This document shows, in pieces, positions 16,895 to 24,885 of a stretch of 32,005 nucleotides of DNA. A program made the translations under genes and the position numbers. The notes below the pieces were generated by a model, which saw nothing but the letters and a program-made list of their open reading frames with translations, searched no databases and had not been told where the DNA came from. The DNA lies in the IMG/VR virus record IMGVR_UViG_3300032116_000849, positions 1 through 32,005 of that record; one strand, written 5' to 3'. Source of the stretch: a virus. The first letter of the stretch is position 1. Each line of letters begins with the position of its first letter.

Positions 16895-17202
16895 CAGTTG
16901 CTCCAGGGAAGGCCAGAGGCCGTTGAGGGGTTGATCTGCGCGTCAATTTTCGCCTGAACTGCGGCTTCGTGGGCAGCAACTTGATTGCCACCCATCTCCT
17001 CCTTGACCCACTGGACGACTTGCGCTTCGGTGAGGTCTGCGTAGGGGATGAAGTCGGGGGCTTTGTGATCTTTGTGCGGCAGGCTGATCGTGCCGTAGAC
17101 GGACGCAGAGGCGGCACCGTCGGTTTTGGAAACGCGCCAGTGCGCGGTTTGAACGCAGCACTCGGGCAGGGTGTAGTCAAGTTGGGCGATATTCCAGTTC
17201 AT
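16894..17202 (-). CDS. Small phage protein of 102 residues, resembles the DUF7936 type
   Basis: An ATG with AAAGGAAAC upstream lies 11 bases after the tail fibre stop. The sequence runs MNWNIAQLDYTLPE, then VQTAHWRVSK, VYGTISLPHKD, FIPYADLTEAQVVQWVKEEM and ends with SGLPWSN. The order of a W-x-I start, a beta-rich first half, FIPYxxLTE, a W-V helix and a PW near the end fits a small cyanophage and freshwater-phage protein family (DUF7936 as I recall it). The family function is unknown; it often lies beside fibre genes, so a fibre accessory role is possible. Confidence 0.75.
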   Translation of the reverse strand: MNWNIAQLDYTLPECCVQTAHWRVSKTDGAASASVYGTISLPHKDHKAPDFIPYADLTEAQVVQWVKEEMGGNQVAAHEAAVQAKIDAQINPSTASGLPWSN

Positions 17203-17213
17203 GTTGTTTCCTT

Positions 17214-19406
17214 TCAGTTGGATTCCAACGCCTCAACACGGGCGCGGAGGTCGGTGATGAGGGCTTGCTGTTCTTGGATGCACTTCATCAGCGCGTATTG
17301 CAGGTCGGTCTGGTAGATGCTCAGGCGCTGCTTGGGCTCGTCTGCTGTGCCCCAGTTACTCTCCATGACCAACTCAGGCGCGACGGCTTGAACGTCCTGC
17401 GCCACCACGCCCAGCGTCAGGCCGGGATCGTCTTCCGATTGGTCGATGTACTCAAAGGTCTGCACGGGGATCGCGCAGATGGTGTCGAGATAAGACTTGG
17501 CCGGGGCGAAGTTGGTCTTCTCGCGGCGGTCGGACAGGTTGACGTTGTTGGCGCTGTAGTTTGCTAGGCCGCCGTTGGAACGGATAGAGGCGCGTTGAGT
17601 GGCACCACCAAAACACCTGACGAAGAAAGAATCAGTGGCATTGGGGTCTACAGTCAAATCAACATACAGACCATAAGCGCCCGATACAGCAGTTGAAGTG
17701 TTTGTTAAGCGAACTGTGTCAGAATTGTTGGTCTGATAGAACTCATGGTACGAAGCTGTGCTTCCGGCATACGTCCCCGTATTACTCGCCTTAAAGTACC
17801 CCCCGCTGGTGATGCGGGCGCGTTCGGCGCTGCCGGTCAAGTCATAAAACGCAAGTGCACCGGCGCTGTTACGAATGCTCCAGTTGTTTGTGTTTTGGTA
17901 CAGGCGAAGCTCAGGAGTACCAGCACCGCCGATGATGTCGGCAAAGGTTTCCAGCCGTGCGCCGCCGTTGACGCTGAGTTTTTCCAACCCAACAACTGCG
18001 GTGCGGTTGACCAACAAATTCCCACTCGCATCCAGCGTCATCGCCTGCGTGAAGCTGATCGCGTTGCCTGCGGTGCCGGAGGGGGCGGTGTACCATTGGT
18101 GGCCAGAAACCGATGCGTTGTAACGAGAGGCGGCTGCACTTACGACATAGCTGAACGTATTAGTGCTCGACTCGTATGCATTGCATAGCATGTTTGCCGA
18201 GCCGTTTGCTTGCTGACCAAAAGACGTTGTGGACAGCACTTGCAAGTATCTGCCTGCACCAATTGCACTCGGCGTCACCCCCAAGCCGAGGTTGCCGGAG
18301 GAGTCGAGGGTGGCGTTAATAGCCCCACCAACCCCCCTAAAGTAAAGCGGCGAACCTTGTATTGACAACTGCACCGTAGCACTGCCAGCATCGTTTAGTG
18401 CTGACAAACGCATATCCCCACTACCGCCTGTAACTACGTTCAAATTTTCATTTGTTCCTGTTTTGACCGTCAACTTACCAGCAGGAGAACTCGTCCCAAT
18501 CCCCAGACCTGTGGAGGTCAGGCGCATGCCTTCTATTCCGTCGGCATACCCGGCCACATAGGAACCATCAATAACGATAGGCACCCGCGCCGCGCCTGTT
18601 CTGTTGTACCCAAGAATGCGCCCAACCCCAGCAAGCGCACCGTAAGACAGTTCAATGCCAGCCCCGGAACTGGGAGCCGTAGCTCCTTGGAAAGCACCGC
18701 CGCCAGAAGTGATGAATCCGTTAGTGCCGCTAAAAACAAGGTCTGTCCCGCTCGTCGCCACCTTGCTGCCGTTGAGGTACAGGACGCCGTTGGCGGTGCC
18801 CGCTGAAAGCGTCGGGTTCCCTCCGAGCGTCAAGCTCGTCCCGTCAAACGTCAGGTTGGAAGACCCAGTCAGCACCTTGGATGCATTCAGGTACTGGACC
18901 TGATTCGCTGTGCCAGCAGACAAGGTGGGGTTCGCGGCGAACGTCGCGGTTCCGCCAACAGACAAAGCTCCGCTCAGGGTCAGTGCCCCGGCAGAGTTAA
19001 ACATCTCCACCACATTGGTCCCGTCGCAGTACAGGAACTTGTACTGGCCCGCAGGAACTGCAATCCCGGTGCCGCTTGGCGTCTTCAGCGTCAGGGCAAA
19101 GCCGCCCGTCGTGTCGTTCCTGAACACGTAGAACTTGCTGACTGCAGGGCAGATGACGTTCTTGGCCTCTCCAGGCGCACCTGTCGCCAGGATGAACATC
19201 CGTCGCGCTTCATCCGACGTGCCTGAGTTGTTGCTCAGTGTGTACGCTACACCTGCTCCGCCCCAGGTAGAGATCGAAGCCGTACCGGCTACGGCAGCAT
19301 CTAAAAGCTCCGTGATACCCGTGTTTACGGTATTTCCCCACTGGCCTGCAAGTTCACCAGTAGCCGGAAGAGTCAGACGAAGCGAGGTGGTGTATGAAGA
19401 AGGCAT
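17214..19406 (-). CDS. Tail fibre with C-terminal S74 intramolecular chaperone
   Basis: A 730-residue protein. The N-terminus (residues 1-45, SLRLTLPATGELAGQWGNTV) is a module I recall at the start of many phage fibre proteins. The middle has repeated beta-strand motifs such as NPTLSAGTAN-x-V-x-YLN (twice) and Gly/Ser/Thr-rich segments. The C-terminal 110 residues contain NLSDRREKTNF and the segments LGVVAQDVQAVAPELV and LSIYQTDLQYALMKCIQEQQ, the peptidase S74 chaperone layout. Ser625 and Lys630 match the catalytic pair of the S-D-x-R-x-K motif. Family knowledge: the chaperone trimerises the fibre, then cuts itself off. A terminal coiled coil (LITDLRARVEALES) supports trimerisation. TGAGG precedes the ATG. 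Confidence 0.9.
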   Translation of the reverse strand: MPSSYTTSLRLTLPATGELAGQWGNTVNTGITELLDAAVAGTASISTWGGAGVAYTLSNNSGTSDEARRMFILATGAPGEAKNVICPAVSKFYVFRNDTTGGFALTLKTPSGTGIAVPAGQYKFLYCDGTNVVEMFNSAGALTLSGALSVGGTATFAANPTLSAGTANQVQYLNASKVLTGSSNLTFDGTSLTLGGNPTLSAGTANGVLYLNGSKVATSGTDLVFSGTNGFITSGGGAFQGATAPSSGAGIELSYGALAGVGRILGYNRTGAARVPIVIDGSYVAGYADGIEGMRLTSTGLGIGTSSPAGKLTVKTGTNENLNVVTGGSGDMRLSALNDAGSATVQLSIQGSPLYFRGVGGAINATLDSSGNLGLGVTPSAIGAGRYLQVLSTTSFGQQANGSANMLCNAYESSTNTFSYVVSAAASRYNASVSGHQWYTAPSGTAGNAISFTQAMTLDASGNLLVNRTAVVGLEKLSVNGGARLETFADIIGGAGTPELRLYQNTNNWSIRNSAGALAFYDLTGSAERARITSGGYFKASNTGTYAGSTASYHEFYQTNNSDTVRLTNTSTAVSGAYGLYVDLTVDPNATDSFFVRCFGGATQRASIRSNGGLANYSANNVNLSDRREKTNFAPAKSYLDTICAIPVQTFEYIDQSEDDPGLTLGVVAQDVQAVAPELVMESNWGTADEPKQRLSIYQTDLQYALMKCIQEQQALITDLRARVEALESN

Positions 19407-19413
19407 TTGAACC

Positions 19414-20580
19414 TCAGTTGTTTACCGGCCCCCAATTGGGGATCTGCGTGTTTGTGGGCACTGTCCAGACGGGAACTTGGGTATCAGGCACTTGAGTCCA
19501 CCCCGGCGTCTGCGTGTTTCCAATCGAAGCCCATGCAGGTATTTGTATGCCCGAGATGTCCTGCCAGTTCGGATTCTGCGTATCCGGCACCAGCCCCCAG
19601 ACGTTTACCGATCCTACCAGCCCAAGGGCTTGAACGCCAGTAGGAAGTATGGTAGCGCCACCCGTAACGGTGACCGTTCCAACGAACCCCTGCGCCTGTA
19701 CCCCAGTGACCGGGACAACAATCAAAAGCTCGACCGTGACCGTGCCAGTCTGACCTTGTGCCTCAACCCCCGTGGGGTACACATTTGCCGTGCCAGTGAC
19801 CGAAACTGTGCCTACTGCCCCTGTGGCCTCGACCCCCGTGACCGGGATGTCTGTGTTGCCAGTGACGGTGACGGTGCCTACCGCGCCGGTAGCCTGAACC
19901 CCTGTGACAGGGACATCAATGTCCGTGAAGGCATTGACCGTGCCGACCTGCCCAGTAGCCTGTACGCCAGTCGGGAAGACGTTCGCTGTGCCTGTGACCG
20001 TAACCGTGCCGGTCTGGCCTGTAGCTTGGACGCCTGTGACCAGAACGATCTGGTCTAGAGAAACCGTGACCGTTCCCGTCTGGCCGGTGGCTTCGACGCC
20101 AGTAACGCTTGTATTGGCATCGCCTGAGACAGAGACCGTACCCGTCTCACCCGTGGCCTGGACCCCGGTGACATCTACAACCGCTGTGCCAGTGACGGTA
20201 ACAGTGCCGGTCTGTCCGGTAGCTTCAACGCCTGTGACGGCAGCAATCGCACCCGCCAGAACCGTGACGGTGCCCGTCTGCCCCGTGGCTTCTACGCCTG
20301 TGAGTGCAACAACGGCAGTGCCAGTGACAGAGACGGTGCCGGTCTCGCCTGTAGCTTGAACCCCAGTGACATCAGCCGTAGTGCTGATGCTGACGGTGAC
20401 GTTGCCAACCTGTCCAGTGGCCTGGACTCCGGTAACTTCGTAGTTAGAGTCACCAAAGACGGAGACAGAACCGACAAAGCCGGTTGCCTCAACGCCGGAA
20501 ACAAGGACCGTTACATTGACGGCAGCGACTGTTTGGAATGCGTCATTCTGAAACGCATTACTCTGAAACGCCGCCGTCAT
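19414..20580 (-). CDS. Tandem-repeat beta-rich virion protein, 14 x 22 residues
   Basis: A 388-residue protein. A short N-terminus has FQSNAFQNDAFQ, a triple A-F-Q pattern I recall from other phage virion proteins. Residues 28-335 are fourteen back-to-back 22-residue units of the form TGV(E/Q)ATGxxGTVxV followed by eight more variable residues. Each unit would give two short strands with Gly turns, as in a beta-solenoid or beta-roll. The last 50 residues have a different repeat with TQ-x-P-x-W (NTQTPGW, DTQVPVW, NTQIPNW). The gene lies between the methyltransferase and the S74 fibre, 7 bases before the latter's ATG. Role probably a fibre shaft or tail decoration; inferred. Confidence 0.82.
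   Translation of the reverse strand: MTAAFQSNAFQNDAFQTVAAVNVTVLVSGVEATGFVGSVSVFGDSNYEVTGVQATGQVGNVTVSISTTADVTGVQATGETGTVSVTGTAVVALTGVEATGQTGTVTVLAGAIAAVTGVEATGQTGTVTVTGTAVVDVTGVQATGETGTVSVSGDANTSVTGVEATGQTGTVTVSLDQIVLVTGVQATGQTGTVTVTGTANVFPTGVQATGQVGTVNAFTDIDVPVTGVQATGAVGTVTVTGNTDIPVTGVEATGAVGTVSVTGTANVYPTGVEAQGQTGTVTVELLIVVPVTGVQAQGFVGTVTVTGGATILPTGVQALGLVGSVNVWGLVPDTQNPNWQDISGIQIPAWASIGNTQTPGWTQVPDTQVPVWTVPTNTQIPNWGPVNN
19576..20499 (-). repeat. Fourteen in-frame 66-bp tandem repeats
   Basis: The array is exactly 308 codons long, 14 units of 22. The first 14 residues of a unit are nearly constant (TGVxATGxxGTVxV) and the last 8 vary. DNA copies diverge at third positions, so unequal crossing-over is possible but the copies are not identical. 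Confidence 0.9.
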
Positions 20581-20583
20581 GGG

Positions 20584-21129
20584 TTAGTCCACTTTTGTTA
20601 CAGGTTTGACGAGGGTTGCGTGGGTGTCGAGGGCGGCTTCTTTGTAGTTCTGCAGGGCAAACTGAACATGGTCAGGGTGCCGAGCGCCAAGCTCTGGGGA
20701 GAAAGAATAACCCCAGGTTGCAGCGAAATTACATGAGTAGCCCGCCGGGTTCCACTTCTTGTCCGTGTGCGGAGCGTTGGTGTTACGCCACTCCTGGCTC
20801 AGATAGTAGTAGAACATCTCTGACACCGGGGGCCACTGATGCGTGAAGTCCCCGTAAGCCCGGTTTGATGCCCAGTGAGGCGTGACCACCGTAGCCCTTG
20901 CGCCTTCCTTCATTACCCGGAAGGCTTCGTTCATGAAGTGAACCCGCTGCGGCGCAGTCAGATGCTCAAGGAAATGGCTGGCGTGGATCTCTTCCACCGT
21001 GCCATCCTCCCAGGGCCAAGGGTCAACGCCGATGTTCAAAACGACATCAACCCCCTCCATCGCGTACTGATCTACGCCGAGGAAGCCTTCTTTCTTCTTA
21101 CCGCCACAACCAAGATCAAGTTTTGTCAT
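20584..21129 (-). CDS. Class I SAM-dependent methyltransferase
   Basis: A 181-residue protein. The start MTKLDLGCGGKKKEGFLGVD is a textbook motif I (D-x-GCG) with an acidic residue (Asp20) at the end of strand 2, where SAM ribose usually binds. HASHFLEHL (about 49-57) and NEAFRVMKEGARATVVTP (about 67-85) match the later core strands of small-molecule or sugar methyltransferases. The C-terminal third carries EWRNTNAPHTD and aromatic residues but no target-recognition domain for DNA, so it is not an obvious DNA methylase. It follows the glycosyltransferase with 3 bases between stop and ATG. Methylation of a sugar or a fibre component is a reasonable guess from context. Confidence 0.85.
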   Translation of the reverse strand: MTKLDLGCGGKKKEGFLGVDQYAMEGVDVVLNIGVDPWPWEDGTVEEIHASHFLEHLTAPQRVHFMNEAFRVMKEGARATVVTPHWASNRAYGDFTHQWPPVSEMFYYYLSQEWRNTNAPHTDKKWNPAGYSCNFAATWGYSFSPELGARHPDHVQFALQNYKEAALDTHATLVKPVTKVD

Positions 21130-21132
21130 TGT

Positions 21133-21867
21133 TCACCACACGTAATCAGGAATTCCGCCGCGCTTGCCTTCCAGATCGTAATGCCCGACCTTCACTGAAC
21201 AGTCAATAGCACAACGATAGCCGTACTTTCGGGCATCACCCCAGAAGTAGAGGTCTTGCGTGGCAACGCCACCTTCAGTCTGAGTTACAAACCAAGGCTT
21301 GCGTAGGCGCTCGTCCTTGAACATATCAAGACGCCAGACGTTGAACCCCATGCCGGTGCCGCAGCACTCAACCAAACCACCAGCAGGATCAGGACGCTGA
21401 GGGCGGAAATTGACTACTGGATCTTTAGGATCACCCCAGATCTGTGCACACCCCCCTGGGCCTTGAGTGAAGTAAAGACCGCCTATACAAGCGTACTCAG
21501 GATGGTTCTCCATCTGAGTAAGCAGCTTGACCATGCCATCAGGCGGAGGGATGTTGTCGTGCTCCAGCGTGATGACGTACTTCCACTTGCTCAGGTCTGG
21601 GTGAGCCAGGATGCTCTCAATGGCAGAGGTAAACGCCTTGCCAACCTCCATGCCCACAGCCCACAGACGGGTGAACTTGGCATTGGGAGGGGCGTACATA
21701 TTCATCCATGACGCCACCGCACGGGTAGGAATCTGCCCGAAGCACGGCACGATCTGGATGCAAGACAGGTCTTTGTACGCCTTGTCCTGCGTAAGACGCG
21801 AGATGGTCTTTTCCAGATCAGCGTTGTGTGCGCCGCCGTCATAGGAAGAGATGATTTGTGGCTGCAT
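21133..21867 (-). CDS. GT-A fold glycosyltransferase-like protein
   Basis: A 244-residue protein. Features in order: SSYDGGAHNADLEKTISRL near the N-terminus, VGKAFTSAIESILAHPD (helix), VITLEHDNIPPPDGM at 99-113 where E102-H103-D104 occupies the place of the metal-binding DxD-type motif, GGLVECCGTGMGFNVWRLDM, and ATQDLYFWGDARKYGYRCAI with Asp205 in the position of a catalytic-type acidic residue, then GHYD near the end. This order fits GT2-like glycosyltransferases carried by phages. The acceptor is unknown. The start ATG shares a base with the preceding stop (TGATG). Together with the methyltransferase it suggests modification of a fibre, capsid or host surface molecule; that is inference. 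Confidence 0.82.
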   Translation of the reverse strand: MQPQIISSYDGGAHNADLEKTISRLTQDKAYKDLSCIQIVPCFGQIPTRAVASWMNMYAPPNAKFTRLWAVGMEVGKAFTSAIESILAHPDLSKWKYVITLEHDNIPPPDGMVKLLTQMENHPEYACIGGLYFTQGPGGCAQIWGDPKDPVVNFRPQRPDPAGGLVECCGTGMGFNVWRLDMFKDERLRKPWFVTQTEGGVATQDLYFWGDARKYGYRCAIDCSVKVGHYDLEGKRGGIPDYVW

Positions 21868-22028
21868 CAGGGCATCTCAACAATCAGTGTGGGCACGTAA
21901 GGTGCGCCAAAAGTTACATCAGATTCCCGAACGCAGAGTGCAATTCTTGGCACGGGGATAGACAAAACGATGTAGACAATGTCGTCTGACGTAATCCGCT
22001 GGCAACCATCAAAGTCGTTGATGTTCAT
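21867..22028 (-). CDS. Small hypothetical protein, 53 residues
   Basis: Frame read directly: starts MNINDFDGCQRITSDDIVYI and ends YVPTLIVEMP. The ATG at 22028 lies 2 bases after the fibre stop codon, and the stop overlaps the glycosyltransferase start by one base. It has 3 Cys/Cys-spaced positions too few for a zinc site and no membrane segment, being mainly short beta-like segments (IVYIVLSIPVPRI). I do not recognise a family. Tight spacing on both sides is the main evidence that it is translated. Confidence 0.6.
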   Translation of the reverse strand: MNINDFDGCQRITSDDIVYIVLSIPVPRIALCVRESDVTFGAPYVPTLIVEMP

Positions 22029-22030
22029 GC

Positions 22031-24457
22031 TTACACCGTGCCGTTGAAGAATCTGATAGCAGGTGCGCGTAGAGCAAGCGAGTCAGACCCGCGAATCTGG
22101 CTAAACGCCACGCTGTTTGGAAGTCCAGACGTTGTTACCGAATACACCCCCTGCCCCTGAGTAAATTGCATCGTAGTGTTGTGAGACTGCCCAAAGAAAC
22201 CAACAAAGTTACTATTAACGTTGGTAACCAACATCTGAGAGATCGATGCGTTTGCACCGGCTGTTGTGGTTCTGGAAAGCTGCCCTATGTAAATTTCTTG
22301 CTCTGGGACAGTCAAGCTCCACGGGAACGTCAAAAACCGCATACCAGAGAACAGAGAATAACTGCCCACCGTTCCGGAAAACGTAAAGCCCGTTGAGAAC
22401 GAAGTGCTGCTGGCTAGCGACAGCGTACTGACGTTTTGGGTATAAAAGCCCACCCAGTAGCTGAGTGTTACCGATCCGGTGGAATTGTTTGCGTTGCTGT
22501 ACGCAACTGGGACACCCACTCGGTCTTGGAAGTAATATGGGCAGTGTTCCGGCTCAAAGTACAACGTGCCTTGGCCCTGCTGACCGGCAACTACCTCCAA
22601 GTCCCCGTACGGGGGCCAGCCATCATAGGCGGTGTTCGCGATGATTGAGGCAGTCATCGTGCTGCCGTTCAAGCCAAAACTTACACCGTTGGAGTTGCTG
22701 AAAACCACCGTGCCCGAGGTAATAGTCGAGCCCGCCACAGCGATGTTCGGACCCGTCTGGTTGGTCGTGCCACCGCCCGCACCCGCAGAGATGACGATGG
22801 TATTTGAGTTCCCGCTCAGGGTGATGTTGTTGCCGCCGTGAAAGTAGAGCGCCCCTTGCGTGGTGACCGTCGTGGCAGTGGTTCCAGCAGTGTTGCCCAG
22901 CAGGTTCCACGCATTGAAGTCCACATCTGGAACACTCATAGACAGCGCCACCCCGTTGGTGTTCGCGTTAAGAGTGGCGCTGATGTTTGTGGTGCCAAGC
23001 GTAGTTCCCGTACCGGCCCGCCCAGAGGTCAGGTCATTGACAAAGGTCGTCAGGTATGCCGGGACTGCCATTGACAATCCGTTCGTGCCAAGTGCAGCAG
23101 TAATGTTCGTACCAGCCGTTGTGGTGCTGGTGAACCCAGTACCTGCGTAGTCTGTCCTCACAGACGCCGTCATCTGGTTGGTGCTCAGGCCAAACGTGAC
23201 GCCGTTGCCGTTGGCAAACTGAATCGTGCCCGTGTTCTGGGTGTAAGTTCCAGAGCCTTGCAACGCTGCACCACCGCCACCACCAGCAGCGTTGCCACTC
23301 AAAGACAAAGCTACGCCATTGGTGCCGACATTCAACGTGCCGGTAATGTTGGTTAGCGCAAGCGTAGTGCCCACGCCAGCGATGTTGCCTGCGGGTTGCG
23401 TCTGTGTTGTCTGAGCGGCAAATGTGGTGATGTACGCCGGGACAGCCATGCTCAGACCGTTGGTCCCGAGAGCCGCCGTGATTGCGGTGCCTGCGGTGGT
23501 CGTTGAGGTAAACCCAGTACCCGCCCGTCCAGAGGTCAGATCATTAACGAAGGTCGTTATGAAGGCAGGTACGGCCATAGAAAGGCCGTTGGTGCCCAAG
23601 GCGGCGGTGACCGCCGTTCCAGCCGTTGTCGTTGATGTAAACCCAGTCCCTGCAATAGCGCCTGATGCCTGAGTTTGAACAGACTGTGTAGCTGTCGTGA
23701 TGAACGGAGGCCAAGCGGCTGACAAGCCGTTGGTGTTTAGCGTGACGCCTACCGTCGATCCTGCCTGCGTGGTGCTGGTGTAGCCCGTCCCCGCTCGACC
23801 TGAAGTCAAGTCGTTGGTAAACGTCGTAATGAACGCCGGGACGGCCATCGAAAGGCCGTTTGTACCCAGCGCAGCAGTGATCGCTGTGCCTGCCGTAGTG
23901 GTCGATGTAAACCCAGTGCCTGCCCGCCCCGATGTCTGGTCGTTGACAAAGGTCGTGATGTACGCTGGGATAGCCATTGAGAGGCCATTGGTCCCAAGCG
24001 CCGCAGTAACAGCAGTGCCCGCTGTAGTTGTGCTGGTGAACCCAGTCCCGGCCCTACCGGAGGTTTGATCGTTTACGAAGGTCGTGATGAACTGGGGCAC
24101 GGCCATACTCAGGCCATTTGTGCCCATAGCCGCCGTGATGGCGGTTCCAGCCGTCGTAGTGCTGGTAAACCCTGTGCCTGCAATGGCACCCGAGGCTTGA
24201 GTCTGCACGGTCTGCGCAACCGTGTTGGCCCCACTGATGATGATCGTGGCTGCGCCTGCCGCTGTGGCGGCGCTCAGTGTGACGTTATTCCCGCCTTGGA
24301 GGACAAAATTTGTCCCTGTAAAAGACGACACCCCCGCCGTGTTACCGGAGAGGGTCTGGCCTTGAACGTGTGCAGAGTTCCAGTCACTGGGACGAACGAC
24401 AGATGTCGCTGTCCCATCCGCAACCGTCTGCGTATAGGCGTGATACAGCGCCGTCAT
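22031..24457 (-). CDS. Large repeat-containing tail fibre or decoration protein
   Basis: An 808-residue protein, overlapping the preceding gene by one base (TAATG). The first 90 residues contain VVRPSDWNSAHV and QGGNNVTLS, an N-terminal module I recall in phage fibre proteins. Residues about 93-509 are tandem repeats, about 43 residues each, with the core TTTAGTA(I/V)TAALGTNGLSMA and a linker PAxITTFVNDxTSGRAGTGFTS; about 7 close and 2 diverged copies, with an insertion at about 388-435. Residues about 610-808 are a separate, non-repetitive C-terminal domain (GDLEVVAGQQGQGTLYFEPE, YYFQDRVGVPVAYSN) with high Ser, Thr and aromatic content. This is the usual layout of a fibre with a receptor-binding tip; receptor unknown. 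Confidence 0.8.
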   Translation of the reverse strand: MTALYHAYTQTVADGTATSVVRPSDWNSAHVQGQTLSGNTAGVSSFTGTNFVLQGGNNVTLSAATAAGAATIIISGANTVAQTVQTQASGAIAGTGFTSTTTAGTAITAAMGTNGLSMAVPQFITTFVNDQTSGRAGTGFTSTTTAGTAVTAALGTNGLSMAIPAYITTFVNDQTSGRAGTGFTSTTTAGTAITAALGTNGLSMAVPAFITTFTNDLTSGRAGTGYTSTTQAGSTVGVTLNTNGLSAAWPPFITTATQSVQTQASGAIAGTGFTSTTTAGTAVTAALGTNGLSMAVPAFITTFVNDLTSGRAGTGFTSTTTAGTAITAALGTNGLSMAVPAYITTFAAQTTQTQPAGNIAGVGTTLALTNITGTLNVGTNGVALSLSGNAAGGGGGAALQGSGTYTQNTGTIQFANGNGVTFGLSTNQMTASVRTDYAGTGFTSTTTAGTNITAALGTNGLSMAVPAYLTTFVNDLTSGRAGTGTTLGTTNISATLNANTNGVALSMSVPDVDFNAWNLLGNTAGTTATTVTTQGALYFHGGNNITLSGNSNTIVISAGAGGGTTNQTGPNIAVAGSTITSGTVVFSNSNGVSFGLNGSTMTASIIANTAYDGWPPYGDLEVVAGQQGQGTLYFEPEHCPYYFQDRVGVPVAYSNANNSTGSVTLSYWVGFYTQNVSTLSLASSTSFSTGFTFSGTVGSYSLFSGMRFLTFPWSLTVPEQEIYIGQLSRTTTAGANASISQMLVTNVNSNFVGFFGQSHNTTMQFTQGQGVYSVTTSGLPNSVAFSQIRGSDSLALRAPAIRFFNGTV
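22931..24181 (-). repeat. About nine tandem 129-bp (43-codon) repeats within fibre gene
   Basis: The unit core GTNGLSMAVP occurs repeatedly with small changes. Some copies lose the regular spacing, and the last two copies (GTNGVALSLS, NTNGVALSMS) are clearly diverged. The adjoining spacers contain NDxTSGRAGTG. Confidence 0.85.
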
Positions 24458-24876
24458 TACGCAATCCGAACAACCGCATCAGACGCTGTGTTAGCAGGGA
24501 ACTGGACCGTGAACGTGCCAGCGGTAGAGGTCTTGTCCGAACCGAAGTCCAGCACCGCAATCGCCTTGTTGCTCTTGCTGCTGTTGTAGATCAGCGCACC
24601 ACGGGCCGTAATGGTTGCCGTCGTCCACGAGGTATCAGAGAAGTCCACAAACGCTGTAGTCCCAGACAAGGACACCGTAGCACCAGCAAGCGTGTTGCCG
24701 CCTGCCGTGTAGCCAGCACCAACAACTTCATCAGAGGTGGAGTAAGCAGTCGTTGCTGCGCCCAACGTAGCCAGAGACGTATACAGCGCAATTTTGAGGA
24801 CGTCGGTGTCCAGATCATGTTCGCCAAGCAGAATCTGCTGCTTGAACGAACTGCACATTGCTTGAGAGATCGGCAT
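24457..24876 (-). CDS. Conserved phage virion protein, 139 residues
   Basis: MPISQAMCSSFKQQILLGEH, FKIALYTS-like (LKIALYTSLATLG), EVVGAGYTAGGNTLAG, WTTATITARGALIYNSSKSN, AIAVLDFGSDKTSTAGTFTV are conserved blocks that I recognise from a small structural protein of many tailed phages (usually annotated as hypothetical or structural). The fold looks mainly beta. GGAGG lies shortly before the ATG, just downstream of the HNH gene stop, so that gene insertion left the ribosome site intact. Role unknown; probably head-tail joining or tail tube related from neighbours. Confidence 0.78.
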   Translation of the reverse strand: MPISQAMCSSFKQQILLGEHDLDTDVLKIALYTSLATLGAATTAYSTSDEVVGAGYTAGGNTLAGATVSLSGTTAFVDFSDTSWTTATITARGALIYNSSKSNKAIAVLDFGSDKTSTAGTFTVQFPANTASDAVVRIA

Positions 24877-24885
24877 ATTGCCTCC

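Noticed and set aside
16894-17202. Spanin pair beside the muramidase
   Set aside because: The 102- and 56-residue proteins have no signal peptide, lipobox or membrane helix.
19576-20499. Possible CRISPR array because of the 66-bp direct repeats
   Set aside because: Repeats are in one reading frame, differ from each other and have no constant-length spacers or cas genes; they are protein repeats.
20584-21129. DNA methyltransferase of a restriction-modification system
   Set aside because: No target-recognition domain and no nearby restriction enzyme; the core looks like a small-molecule type enzyme.
22931-24181. Possible CRISPR or transposon repeat
   Set aside because: The units are coding, in frame and of 129 bases, with no terminal inverted repeats or transposase.
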